A stretch of DNA of 64,000 nt from Bog-159 sp963818855. GTDB lineage: Bacteria > Acidobacteriota > Terriglobia > Bryobacterales > Bryobacteraceae. The notes under the pieces are model-generated. The model saw only the letters and a list, made by a program, of their open reading frames with translations, did not search any database and was not told the DNA's origin. The position numbers and the translations under genes were made by a program. Every line of letters begins with the position of its first letter. The first letter of the stretch is position 1. Positions 15,974 through 24,991 of this stretch are shown one piece after another. The DNA is taken from the NCBI GenBank assembly GCA_963818855.1, contig CAWFUH010000012.1, positions 248,001 to 312,000 on the forward strand, written 5' to 3'.

Positions 15974-18073
15974 ATGCATTCTTCCCGATTCCTGGCCGTT
16001 GCCGTGGCATGCATCGCCTCCGCCTGTGCCCAAACCCCCTTCACTCTGGAGCAGGTCATGAGCGCTCCCTTTCCATCAGCCCCAGCCGTTTCGCCCTCGG
16101 GCGGAAAGATTGCATGGGTCTACAACGCGCGCGGCGTGCGCAACATCTGGGTAGCCGAGCCTCCCGCATACCGCGGCCACAGCGTCACGTCCTACGCCGC
16201 GGACGACGGTCAGGAGATCTCCGAACTGCAATGGTCGCCCGACGGACGCGCGATCGTTTATGTGCGCGGCGAGGGCGCCAATGGCGCGGGTGAGTACCCG
16301 AATCCAACCAGCGATCCCAGCGGGGCTGAGCAGCAGGTATGGGTTGTCGCTCTGGAAGGCGCGGCGGACCAGAAGGGTCCCCGGCTGATCGGTGAGGGTA
16401 ACCAGCCGGCCGTCTTCCCGGCCAGCGGCCGCGTGGCTTTCGTACGGAAGGGACAAATCTGGTCGGCGCCGCTCGACGGCAAGGAGAAGGCGGAGCAACT
16501 GATCCACGCCCGCGGGCAGAATGGCGATTTGCATTGGTCGCCCGACGGCGCTCGCCTGGCCTACGTAAGCCGCCGAAGTAACCACAGCTTCGTGGGGATA
16601 TACGACGCGTCCGCCAAGACAGTCCTTTACCTGGATGCCAGCGTGGACCAGGACGAGGCGCCCGTATGGTCGCCCGACAGCCGGCGCGTGGCGTTTCTGC
16701 GGACGCCGAGCGTGGATGAACACCGTTATTTCACCTCCAGGCGCAGCGGGCCGCCGTGGTCCATTCGGGTGGCCGATGCCGGCGGAATTGGCGAAGGCAA
16801 AGAAGGCAAGGAGGTCTGGAAGGCGTTCGAAGGCGATGGCAGCGTATTCCGGGAGCTGGGATCGGCGCAACAGTTGTACTGGGCTGGCGACCGGATCGTG
16901 TTTCCCTGGGAGCGCGATGGCTGGACGCACCTGTATTCGGTCCCGGTGACGGGGGGCGATGCGGCGCTGCTCACGCCCGGCTCCTTTGAAGTGGAGCACG
17001 TAGCCATGACGCCCGATGGCCGCGAAATGATCTACTCATCGAACCAGGATGATATCGACCGCCGGCACATCTGGCAGGTGGCCGCGGCTGGCGGCGCGCC
17101 GGCCGAACTGACTGCCGGAACGGAACTCGAGTGGTCGCCTGCCGTAACCAGCGACGGCGCGGTGGTCTTCCTTCACTCGGATGCCAAGCGGCAGGCGCGC
17201 CCCGCCATCCGCCTGGCAGCGGGCGAGGTGCGCGATTTGGCGCCGGACGCGATCCCGGCAGACTTTCCGCGGGACGCGCTCGTCACGCCGCAGCAGGTGA
17301 TCTTCTCGGCGGCCGACGGTCTCACTCTGCACGGCCAGTTATTCCTTCCGGCGGACGGCGCGGGACAGAAGCATCCGGCCGTGGTGTTCTTTCACGGCGG
17401 TTCGCGGCGGCAGATGCTGCTGGGCTGGCATTACATGTATTACTACAACAACTCCTATGCGATGAATCAGTATCTGGCAAGCCGCGGGTATGTGGTGTTG
17501 TCGGCGAACTATCGCAGCGGCATCGGCTACGGTATGAAGTTCCGCGAAGCCATGAATTACGGCGCGGGCGGCGGCAGTGAGTTCAACGACGTGATGGGCG
17601 CGGGTCTGTTCCTGAAGAGCCATCCGGCGGTAGATCCCACTCGCATTGGATTGTGGGGCGGGTCGTACGGCGGATATCTGACGGCGCTGGGCCTGGCGCG
17701 CGCGTCGGACCTGTTTGCGGCCGGGGTCGACTTTCACGGCGTCCACGACTGGACCGAGGAGTTGGGCATCCGCAAAGACGATGACTTCGGAAGACTGGCG
17801 TTCAATTCCTCACCCATGGCGAACGCCAGGGACTGGCGCTCGCCGGTGCTGCTGATTCATGGCGACGACGACCGTAATGTGAATTTTCGCCAGACAGTCG
17901 AATTAGTCGAAGCTCTGCGTGGCCGCGTGCACTTAGAACAGTTGATCTTCCCGGACGAGATTCACGATTTTCTGCTCTACGCGCACTGGCAGGAATCGTA
18001 CCGAGCCGCTGCGCGATTCTTCGACCTACAACTGCAACCGAACGCCAATCGGAACGGAGCTTCTCACAACTAA
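15974..18073 (+). CDS. secreted S9-family prolyl oligopeptidase/acylaminoacyl peptidase
   Basis: A 699-residue protein with an N-terminal signal (FLAVAVACIASACAQ). A TolB/WD40-like beta-propeller with repeated WSPDG motifs spans about residues 40-430, and a C-terminal alpha/beta hydrolase follows. The nucleophile lies in GLWGGSYGGY (Ser564), the acid in LIHGDDDRNV and the histidine in DEIHDF, the S9 catalytic triad. It cleaves peptides, probably in the periplasm. Monocistronic by appearance, preceded by a short palindrome. Confidence 0.9.
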   Translation: MHSSRFLAVAVACIASACAQTPFTLEQVMSAPFPSAPAVSPSGGKIAWVYNARGVRNIWVAEPPAYRGHSVTSYAADDGQEISELQWSPDGRAIVYVRGEGANGAGEYPNPTSDPSGAEQQVWVVALEGAADQKGPRLIGEGNQPAVFPASGRVAFVRKGQIWSAPLDGKEKAEQLIHARGQNGDLHWSPDGARLAYVSRRSNHSFVGIYDASAKTVLYLDASVDQDEAPVWSPDSRRVAFLRTPSVDEHRYFTSRRSGPPWSIRVADAGGIGEGKEGKEVWKAFEGDGSVFRELGSAQQLYWAGDRIVFPWERDGWTHLYSVPVTGGDAALLTPGSFEVEHVAMTPDGREMIYSSNQDDIDRRHIWQVAAAGGAPAELTAGTELEWSPAVTSDGAVVFLHSDAKRQARPAIRLAAGEVRDLAPDAIPADFPRDALVTPQQVIFSAADGLTLHGQLFLPADGAGQKHPAVVFFHGGSRRQMLLGWHYMYYYNNSYAMNQYLASRGYVVLSANYRSGIGYGMKFREAMNYGAGGGSEFNDVMGAGLFLKSHPAVDPTRIGLWGGSYGGYLTALGLARASDLFAAGVDFHGVHDWTEELGIRKDDDFGRLAFNSSPMANARDWRSPVLLIHGDDDRNVNFRQTVELVEALRGRVHLEQLIFPDEIHDFLLYAHWQESYRAAARFFDLQLQPNANRNGASHN

Positions 18074-18156
18074 TCCGGTTCCGATGGCTGCAGTACGAAC
18101 GTCGCGTCAGTCTTGTGTTTTCTCATACCCCTCTTTGGGCCATCTAGCCTTACCTC

Positions 18157-19525
18157 ATGAAACTCCAAGTCATTCTCCTGAATCTTTCTGCTTGGAGAAG
18201 ACTATGGCTACAACTACTCAACCTGCATTTCGAATTGACGTTGCGATTAAATGACCTTCTCATTCATTCAGCCCCACAGCCACCCGCGCCGCCGGAAGCC
18301 CGGGGAGCTGTTCTGCCGGAGCCTGTTTTTCCCCAACGCCCCGAGCTGCTGGCCGACCCGGGACCAGAGGCGCCGCCCGAGAAACGCCAGTGGAGCAGGG
18401 AAGACATCATGCGTAAAGTACGGGGATGGCTGGTACCGTATATGCGCTCGCGCGTGATGCCGGGAGATTTTCATCCGATCACCGCGTACCTGTTTCGAAG
18501 ACGTGGCGCGCCGCTCCATCGATTGGCTGCACGACCACGATTGCCGCGTGCTGGCGCTGATGGGCGGCGAGCCGCTGCTGCGCCCGCAGTTCGCGCATAA
18601 GGTCGTCTACTATGCGGCTAAGAAGGGTTTCTGGATTTACATCGCTACTAATGGCCGGTTGCTGCGTCCTGATGTGGCGGACCGGCTGGGTGATGCGGGG
18701 GCGGCGGTTTTCAACTTCGCCCTGGATGCGTGGGATGAAAAGCCGGGCCTGCCGAAGGCTCTGGTCCCGGGGCGCCAGAATCTCGAGCATCTGGCGCGCA
18801 AGCAGTATGCGTACGGGTACATGGTCTTTTTCAACATGAATATCTGCCGGAATAACCTGGAAGATACCCGCCTCTTGACCCAGTTTGCCCGCGATCACCG
18901 TCTGGCCACCGACTATCACCTGAATGAGACTCCCATGCTCGAACAGGACAGTCACTTCAGACACCTGAGTGAGAACCCGACTTACATCCTTCCGCGAGAC
19001 TGGCCGGCAGTCGACGGGCTGATTGACTGGCTCATCGAAAAGAATAAATCCGGCTATCAAATGGTGAACTCGGTCGCGCGCCTGCAGGAGATGAAGGCGT
19101 TCATGCGTATGTCATCCGGACTCGACCTGCGCCAGGTGGGCTGGAATGGAGATGGCCAAGGCGTCGATTCGGCTAGCGAGGACCTGCTGGCGCGTATGCC
19201 CGGTATTGTGCGCGATGAGAACGGCAGTCTGCGCTTCACTGATTGGAACTGCCGCGCCGGGCAAAACAACGTCATCATCCGGACCGACGGAACCGTGGGA
19301 CCCTGCTTCCCGATGTATGCCGCCACTTATGACTGGGGGAGTATCGAAGGGCATAAGTTCGACAGTGCGCAGCTGGGAGAGATGAAGAAGACTTGCCAGA
19401 ATCATTGCTTCTCCACGTTGAATCACAATCTCGGATACTGTTATAACGATGCGCGCGTAATTAAGTGGCTCTGGCGGCAGGCGCGCAACGGATTCAACGG
19501 CGGCGCGCGCAGCTTCGAAGATTAA
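18157..19525 (+). pseudogene. radical SAM/SPASM-type protein lacking its SAM cluster loop (deleted and frameshifted)
   Basis: The long frame from about 18503 has GGEPLLRPQ, TNGRLL, and a cysteine-rich C-terminus (DWNCRAGQ, GTVGPCFP, CQNHCFSTLNHNLGYC), typical of radical SAM enzymes with an auxiliary cluster. The N-terminal part (VRGWLVPYMRSRVM, then HPITAYLF) is in a different frame that ends at 18600. At the junction (about 18490-18497) YLF is followed directly by EDVARRSIDW. The CxxxCxxC loop that binds the SAM cluster is absent in every frame. A deletion of roughly 70-80 bases, not a multiple of three, explains this. The protein cannot work as a radical SAM enzyme unless the assembly is wrong here. 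The true start is uncertain (18157 or ATG 18409). Confidence 0.75.
18204..18254 (+). CDS. possible 16-residue peptide upstream of a radical SAM gene
   Basis: ATG 18204 has a good ribosome site (GGAGAAG) and encodes MATTTQPAFRIDVAIK followed by TGA. Small peptides directly ahead of SPASM-type radical SAM genes can be maturase substrates, but this one lacks obvious core residues and may be chance or a relic. It overlaps another frame that joins the radical SAM sequence. Confidence 0.25.
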   Translation: MATTTQPAFRIDVAIK

Positions 19526-19527
19526 TA

Positions 19528-20643
19528 CTACTGAATCGTGACATTGCCCGGCAGCCCATCGAGCACCGGCAGTGACGGCTGCCTCGAGGCGCGCTGGTCC
19601 ATGACAAATATTTGAAGCGCGGGGCGCAGCGCTCTGTCGTCCCCGCTTAATAAGGCTCGTTCTCCTAAACGCCGCGTTGCTTCCTCGAAGACGTGGTGCT
19701 GATCCGCGACAATGTCCGCCATTGCTCGGCGGTAAGCGTCCACTCCCTGCCACACGATAGTGTGCAATACATGCGCGCGCAATACCGGTTCTCCGGCGGA
19801 CGCAGGAAGCAATGCACTGAGGTAATGCTCGCGCACCAGATCCGGGTCGAGATGGCAGCAACCGGAGCTTCCGCCCCCACGGTAGACGGAGGACACTTGC
19901 CGGTTGTAATAAGCCGGGTCGGCGCCGCCGGCCAGCAGAGTCGCGCCAGTCTGCACGTCTGCACCGCAGCCGCCGAACGAGTAAACTCCCAGCGGCGGCC
20001 ATCCTGCTTTCGGGGCGGCCGAACCACCCCCACAGCACGATGATTGCCCGCCTCCGAAGCCGACCCCCGGCTCGGTTACGATTACCTGCAGGTGTACGGT
20101 CATGCCCTCGATGACGGCTGCTGCGAAGCCCGCCGCACGGCGCGCGGATAGCAAATTCCCGACGGCCAGCCACGCCGCCTGCCAGCGCTGCTCATTCCGG
20201 AAGATGTCGAGCAGTGCGTCCGCGGTGTCCTCCTGCGAGCGCGCCAGCAAAACCAGCGATTGCACTGGAAACTCGGGGTAGATGCGCTGGGCGTCGGCGG
20301 CCGGTACCGGCGCATCGAACTGGATGAGTGCGTCGAGCACGCCTAACATGGCATCGTGCCGGTCGACTTCCAGTTGCGACGCTTCCTGTGGGATAACCGG
20401 ATATGCCTCCAGCATCGACAACAGAACTGGAATGGCATCGGTGCGCTGGTCCCGCAGCACCAGGTATGCGCCCCAAGCCTCGACCCGTGGATCGGCGCTG
20501 TTGAGCCAGGCGCTGGCGAACGGCGCCAGTTGTTTCTCCAAACGGTCGATGACAACTGCCGGATCGGGCGGCGCAGGCTGCGCGCGTGCGGCCATGGCCA
20601 GCACACCAAATCCGCATAAGAGCAAAGCGGCTCGCGGCATCAA
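19528..20643 (-). CDS. secreted hypothetical protein with helical repeats and Gly/Cys-rich insert
   Basis: A 371-residue protein with a signal peptide (ALLLCGFGVLAMAARAQ). The first half is helical with HEAT-like pairing (PRVEAWGAYLVLRDQRTDAIPVLLSML). The middle carries a Gly/Ser/Cys-rich stretch (GFGGGQSSCCGGG, then GGGSSGCCHLD) with two vicinal cysteine pairs, followed by more helices. No family recognised. It is convergent with the radical SAM relic and divergent from the ABC transporter. Confidence 0.6.
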   Translation of the reverse strand: MMPRAALLLCGFGVLAMAARAQPAPPDPAVVIDRLEKQLAPFASAWLNSADPRVEAWGAYLVLRDQRTDAIPVLLSMLEAYPVIPQEASQLEVDRHDAMLGVLDALIQFDAPVPAADAQRIYPEFPVQSLVLLARSQEDTADALLDIFRNEQRWQAAWLAVGNLLSARRAAGFAAAVIEGMTVHLQVIVTEPGVGFGGGQSSCCGGGSAAPKAGWPPLGVYSFGGCGADVQTGATLLAGGADPAYYNRQVSSVYRGGGSSGCCHLDPDLVREHYLSALLPASAGEPVLRAHVLHTIVWQGVDAYRRAMADIVADQHHVFEEATRRLGERALLSGDDRALRPALQIFVMDQRASRQPSLPVLDGLPGNVTIQ

Positions 20644-20720
20644 TATGCTGGACGATCCCGTGCCCGGGAACGTTACTTCGGCATTTGACCGCGCGGGTAC
20701 CCGGACGCCATACTAAGAAA

Positions 20721-21665
20721 ATGCCCGCAAGTACACCAGTGGCCGCACTCTGCGTCCGCAACCTGCGCAAAACATTTAAGGACGTGGTAGCGGTGGACGG
20801 CCTCGAGCTGGAAGTTCGCACGGGTGAGTGCTTCGGCCTGCTGGGACCGAACGGCGCCGGCAAAACAACCACCATCGAAATCTGCGAGGGGCTGACCGAG
20901 CCCGATTCCGGCGAGGTCGAACTGCTGGGGATGCGATGGGGCACGCACGCCGCCGAGTTGCGCCAGCGGCTGGGCATCCAGCTGCAGGAAACGCAGCTCG
21001 CCGACAAGGTCACCGTGATGGAAACCATCCGGCTGTTCCGCAGCTTCTTTCGTCATGGACCGGCGCCCAACGAAGTAATCGGGCTGGTGCAGCTCGAAGA
21101 GAAAGTGAACTCGCGCGTGGGCGGCCTTTCCGGCGGACAGAAACAGCGGCTGGCGCTGGCTTGCGCATTGGTCGGCGATCCGGACTTTCTATTTCTGGAC
21201 GAGCCCACCACGGGCCTCGACCCGCAGGCGCGGCGTCAGCTTTGGGAATTGATCGAACAATTCAAATTGCAGGGACGTACCATTTTGTTGACCACGCATT
21301 ACATGGACGAGGCAGAGCGATTGTGCGAACGCGTGGCCATCATGGATCACGGCAAAGTGATCGCACAGGGCACGCCGCGGGAATTGATCAGCTCGATCGG
21401 CGTGGAGCATGTGGTGGAGTTTTCCGCGGGCGGCGCCGCCAAGGCCCTCGAGATTGCCGCACTGCGGCACATGGAGGGCGTGCGCGATGTGCGCGCGGAG
21501 AACGGGTCGGTGTTGATGCAGGTGAACGAATTGCATCGTGCGGTGCCCGCCCTGCTCGATGAACTCAACCGCCAGGGCGTCCCGCTCACGGAACTGCGCA
21601 CGCATTCGGCTACGCTCGAAGATGTCTTCGTTACCCTGACAGGGAGGCATTTGCGCGATGAGTGA
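20721..21665 (+). CDS. ABC-2 type transporter ATP-binding protein
   Basis: A 314-residue ATPase from ATG 20721 (an upstream in-frame extension from 20586 overlaps the divergent gene's start and is rejected). Walker A GPNGAGKTTT, signature LSGGQKQRLALA, Walker B FLFLDEPTTGLD and the H-loop TTHYMDEAE are all intact. The C-terminal domain resembles multidrug/antibiotic exporters (DrrA/NatA type). It overlaps the permease gene by eight bases. Confidence 0.92.
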   Translation: MPASTPVAALCVRNLRKTFKDVVAVDGLELEVRTGECFGLLGPNGAGKTTTIEICEGLTEPDSGEVELLGMRWGTHAAELRQRLGIQLQETQLADKVTVMETIRLFRSFFRHGPAPNEVIGLVQLEEKVNSRVGGLSGGQKQRLALACALVGDPDFLFLDEPTTGLDPQARRQLWELIEQFKLQGRTILLTTHYMDEAERLCERVAIMDHGKVIAQGTPRELISSIGVEHVVEFSAGGAAKALEIAALRHMEGVRDVRAENGSVLMQVNELHRAVPALLDELNRQGVPLTELRTHSATLEDVFVTLTGRHLRDE

Positions 21666-22755
21666 CATAACCGCAGTCCCCGAAATGAGCGCGCGCGACG
21701 CGGCCCGTAAGATGCCCCGCGAAAGAGGGCTGGCGGATCACGCGTTGGTGCAGTTGACGCTCACCCGTTTTCGCGAGTTTCTGCGTGAGCCGGAGGCGCT
21801 GTTTTGGGTATTCATTTTCCCGATTCTGCTGGCGGCCGGGCTGGGCCTGGCCTTTCGCAACCGTCCGCCGGACGTGCTGAAGATCGCCGCCGTCTCGCCC
21901 GAACTGGCACAATCGTTGCAGCAGGACAAACTCCTCGATGTCCAGCAACTGTCTGCGCATGCCGCCGAAGAGGCGCTGCGCACCGGCAAGGTCGCGCTCA
22001 TTGCGGAGCCCGGGGCGCCGGGTTCGGTGGTCTACGGCTACGACAATACCAATCCGGAGGGACGCACCGCACGCATGCTGGCGGAGCGGGCCGTCGAACG
22101 CGCCGCGGGCCGCGTCGATCCGGTTCGCTCGAGCGACCGCCTGATGCGCGAACCGGGATCGCGCTACATCGACTTTCTGATTCCTGGCCTTCTGGGAATG
22201 AATCTGATGGGCAGCGCCATCTGGGGCATGGGTTTCGCCATCGTGGATGCGCGGCGCAGAAAGCTGATGAAGCGCCTGATCGCCACACCCATGCCGCGCC
22301 ACTACTACCTGCTTTCGTTCCTGTTTTCGCGGCTGATCATGCTGGTGATCGAAGTGGCTTTTCTGCTTGGTTTCGGCGTTTTCATTTTCAAGGTTCCCAT
22401 GCGCGGTTCTCTGGCCGACCTGGTGCTGGTTTGCGTCGTCACGTCGCTCTCGTTCGGCGCTTTGGGCCTCTTGATCGCATCGCGCGCGCGGACGATTGAA
22501 GCCGCATCCGGACTGATGAACCTGGTGATGATGCCTATGTGGATCGTCTCCGGCGTGTTCTTTTCTGCGCAGCGGTTTCCCGACATGTTGCAACCCGTGA
22601 TCAAGGCGCTGCCCCTTACGGCGGCCATCGACGCGTTGCGCGCCAACATGCTGCAGGGTGCCGGGCTGGCACAGGTGTCGCCGGAACTGATGGTCCTGGC
22701 GGCGTGGCTGGTGGTGTGCTTCCCGATCGCGCTCAAACTGTTCCGCTGGCGCTAG
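21658..22755 (+). CDS. ABC-2 type transporter permease
   Basis: A 365-residue membrane protein: one N-terminal membrane span (FWVFIFPILLAAGLGLAF), a periplasmic domain of about 130 residues, then five spans near the C-terminus (for example FLIPGLLGMNLMGSAIWGMG). This is the ABC2_membrane_3 layout. It forms an exporter with the overlapping ATPase; the substrate is unknown. Confidence 0.88.
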   Translation: MSDITAVPEMSARDAARKMPRERGLADHALVQLTLTRFREFLREPEALFWVFIFPILLAAGLGLAFRNRPPDVLKIAAVSPELAQSLQQDKLLDVQQLSAHAAEEALRTGKVALIAEPGAPGSVVYGYDNTNPEGRTARMLAERAVERAAGRVDPVRSSDRLMREPGSRYIDFLIPGLLGMNLMGSAIWGMGFAIVDARRRKLMKRLIATPMPRHYYLLSFLFSRLIMLVIEVAFLLGFGVFIFKVPMRGSLADLVLVCVVTSLSFGALGLLIASRARTIEAASGLMNLVMMPMWIVSGVFFSAQRFPDMLQPVIKALPLTAAIDALRANMLQGAGLAQVSPELMVLAAWLVVCFPIALKLFRWR

Positions 22756-22857
22756 TGGGGCGGGCGTCCACGCCGGGTGCCCTCTGGGCCGGGACGTCCA
22801 CGTCCCGCCACGACCGCGGGTCTGGAGACGCGCAGCAGGACTGGAGTCCTGGCCCCA
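22755..22857 (+). repeat. modular TCCA/TGGA hairpin repeat, partly degenerate
   Basis: Sits in the convergent gap between the ABC permease and a TIM-barrel gene. Recognisable modules include GGGACGTCCACGTCCC (22791-22806) and GCAGGACTGGAGTCCTG. The others carry mismatches. Outer ends GTGGGGC and GGCCCCA are present. Confidence 0.8.
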
Positions 22858-22863
22858 GGAAAC

Positions 22864-23790
22864 TCACGCGAACGTCACGCCAATCCCGGCAGCTACCTTC
22901 TGTATGTACCGCTTACCCTCTTCGTACTCCTCCGCCGTCTTTAGATGTTCGAGCATCAACGGCGTTTCCACCGGCAAACGCGACAGCTCATTCAAGTACG
23001 CACGGTAATCGATTTGGCCGCGGCCCGGAATCACCTCCTGAAAATGTACATTCAACTCCACGATCCAGGCCAGATCCTTCGCATGGCAGGAAACGATTGA
23101 GCGGCCCAGCTTGCGGAAACAATCGGCGATGACTTCGCTGTTGCGATAGAAGCGCTCGGGCGAGTTGATGACGTTGCAGACATCCAGATGCACTCCAAAG
23201 GCCGGCCGGTCGACTGCTTGGATCAGCTTCAAATAGGAGTCCGGGCCATCGGGCAGCGACCAGCCCATGGCTTCAATGGTGAACCTGGTCCGCTTCGGTT
23301 TGATGGCGTCGATTACATGCCGGCAGTTCTCCACCGTGGCATCGAAGAACTCCCGTGAAAGGTTCTTTGGGTTGGGTCCGTACCATACTGTGGGATTGTA
23401 AGAGCCGGCGATATCCACGCAGCAGCGTGCGCCCACGGCTTCGGCGAGAGCCATGCGCTCCACCACGTATGCCAGATTCGCGCGGCGCTTTTCGGCATCC
23501 GGGTCGAGCATGTTGACCCAGGCGCCCACCTCGGCGATGACTACATTTTCGGCGGCGAAGGCCTTCTCGATGGCGGCCACGCCAGTGGTGTCTGCGGCTT
23601 TAGCCGGCGGACAGTAGGCGGCGCTATAGCCCAACCGGCGGTGCTCGCGCGCCAGTTCAGCCGGATCTTCGCTCGTCAAGAATATCGGGCCGCCCAGACG
23701 GACAGCGCGGCGGTTGTCTGCTTTTGCCGAGACGGCCAGGGCAGCAGCTCCCGCGGCGGCCAGAAACGACCGGCGATCGGTTCGCAACAT
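22864..23790 (-). CDS. Tat-exported sugar phosphate isomerase/epimerase-like TIM-barrel protein
   Basis: A 308-residue protein with a Tat signal (RRSFLAAAGAAALAVSA) and an AP-endonuclease-2-like TIM barrel: EVGAWVNML, RFTIEAMGWS, FGVHLDVCN, VSCHAKDL and LMLEHLK carry the acidic and histidine metal ligands. Such proteins act on inositols or ketoses; the substrate here is unknown. The N-terminus lies next to a modular repeat. Confidence 0.75.
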   Translation of the reverse strand: MLRTDRRSFLAAAGAAALAVSAKADNRRAVRLGGPIFLTSEDPAELAREHRRLGYSAAYCPPAKAADTTGVAAIEKAFAAENVVIAEVGAWVNMLDPDAEKRRANLAYVVERMALAEAVGARCCVDIAGSYNPTVWYGPNPKNLSREFFDATVENCRHVIDAIKPKRTRFTIEAMGWSLPDGPDSYLKLIQAVDRPAFGVHLDVCNVINSPERFYRNSEVIADCFRKLGRSIVSCHAKDLAWIVELNVHFQEVIPGRGQIDYRAYLNELSRLPVETPLMLEHLKTAEEYEEGKRYIQKVAAGIGVTFA

Positions 23791-23816
23791 GCCCTGATTC
23801 TAACAAGCCGTGGCCG

Positions 23817-23886
23817 TGGGGCAGACCTCTAGGTCTGCAGCGGGTCTCCAGACCCGCCAATTGACGGGACGTGGACGCCCGCCCCA
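23817..23886 (+). repeat. modular hairpin repeat between an isomerase gene and msrA
   Basis: Modules GCAGACCTCTAGGTCTGC (23821-23838, with a TCTA centre, a one-base variant) and GCGGGTCTCCAGACCCGC (23840-23857), then a degenerate GACGGGACGTGGACGCCC. Ends GTGGGGC and GCCCCAC. Confidence 0.85.
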
Positions 23887-24432
23887 CTATACCGCCTGCC
23901 TTACCTTCTGCGCGAATTTGTGCCGGAACTTCTGCAACTTCGGCGCTACCACGTACGCGCAATACGGCTGCTGCGGATTGTTGGCGAAATACTCCTGATG
24001 ATAATCTTCCGCGACGTAGAACGTCGATGCGGGCGCCACTTCCGTCACAATTGGATCGTGAAAGACCTTCTCCGCCGTCAGTTCGCGAATCACTTGCTCG
24101 GCGGTGGCGCGCTGCTCGTCTGAATGATAGAAGATCGCGGAGCGATATTGCGTCCCCGCATCGTTGCCCTGCAGGTTTAGAGTGGTGGGGTCGTGAATGG
24201 CGAAAAAGACTTCCAGGATGTCGCGGAAGCTGACGACTTCCGGATCAAACGTGACCTGCACGACCTCGGCATGGCCCGTGCGCCCGCTGCAAACGTCGCG
24301 GTAGGTCGGATTCGGCTGCCGCCCTCCCATGTATCCGGACTCCACCGAGCGCACGCCTTCCATATCGTCAAAAACGGCCTCCAGGCACCAGAAACAGCCC
24401 CCTGCCAGCGTGGTGGTTTCTTGTTTGGACAT
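23887..24432 (-). CDS. msrA: peptide methionine sulfoxide reductase A
   Basis: A 181-residue MsrA from ATG 24432 with the active-site GGCFWCLEA (nucleophilic Cys), GYMGG, YRDVCSGRTGHAEVVQV, QYRSAIFY and YHQEYF. It repairs S-methionine sulfoxide in oxidised proteins. A TTG at 24450 would extend it into the upstream gene and is less likely. It probably follows the YceI gene as an operon (five-base gap). Confidence 0.95.
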   Translation of the reverse strand: MSKQETTTLAGGCFWCLEAVFDDMEGVRSVESGYMGGRQPNPTYRDVCSGRTGHAEVVQVTFDPEVVSFRDILEVFFAIHDPTTLNLQGNDAGTQYRSAIFYHSDEQRATAEQVIRELTAEKVFHDPIVTEVAPASTFYVAEDYHQEYFANNPQQPYCAYVVAPKLQKFRHKFAQKVRQAV

Positions 24433-24436
24433 GGTT

Positions 24437-24991
24437 TCAGGGTAGCGCAACCGCGGCCGCTTCGATTTCCACTTTGTCGCTCACCCGCAGAAGGAGTGTG
24501 CTGGGATTCTTCATCCCCCATTCGACATACGGGATGGTGAAGTTCGTCTTCACTGAAACCTGGCCGCCGCTCATATGCACATCGACGGGAAGCGTGATTT
24601 CGTGGGATGCGCCGTGGACGCGAAACGTGCCGTGTACCTGGACGCGCGAGTCGCCTTGCGCCGCGACGGTCCCAGTGACACGGTCCGGTGTGAAAACAAT
24701 TTCCGGATACCGCATGCTCTGGAGCACATCGCGATGCATGTTGCGGTCGCGTTTTGGGTCGCCGCTCGCGCCGCTGGCGGCGTCCACCACGATTTCGCCC
24801 GAGATGCGGCCGGTGGCCGGATTGTAACGGACCGCGCCGCGCGTCAACTGAAATGTGCCATGCACGGTGTGCAGCGTGGCCCCCAGCTTGAACTGCACGG
24901 TGGAGTGGGCGGGATCCGGACGCAGCACGATTTCCTGGCTCCACGCCGCCGCGCAGACCAGCAATGCACTTAGGAGAAGTTGGGGACGCAT
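24437..24991 (-). CDS. YceI family lipid-binding periplasmic protein
   Basis: A 184-residue protein with a signal peptide (LLLSALLVCAAAWSQE). The YceI pattern is clear: DPAHSTVQFKLGATLHTVHGTF, DAASGASGDPKRDRNMH and HGTFRVHGASHEITLPV. YceI proteins bind polyisoprenoid lipids in a beta-barrel. Its start lies inside the 3' end of the FAD reductase gene. A lipid-binding protein next to a GGR-like reductase suggests an isoprenoid link, by inference. Confidence 0.88.
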   Translation of the reverse strand: MRPQLLLSALLVCAAAWSQEIVLRPDPAHSTVQFKLGATLHTVHGTFQLTRGAVRYNPATGRISGEIVVDAASGASGDPKRDRNMHRDVLQSMRYPEIVFTPDRVTGTVAAQGDSRVQVHGTFRVHGASHEITLPVDVHMSGGQVSVKTNFTIPYVEWGMKNPSTLLLRVSDKVEIEAAAVALP

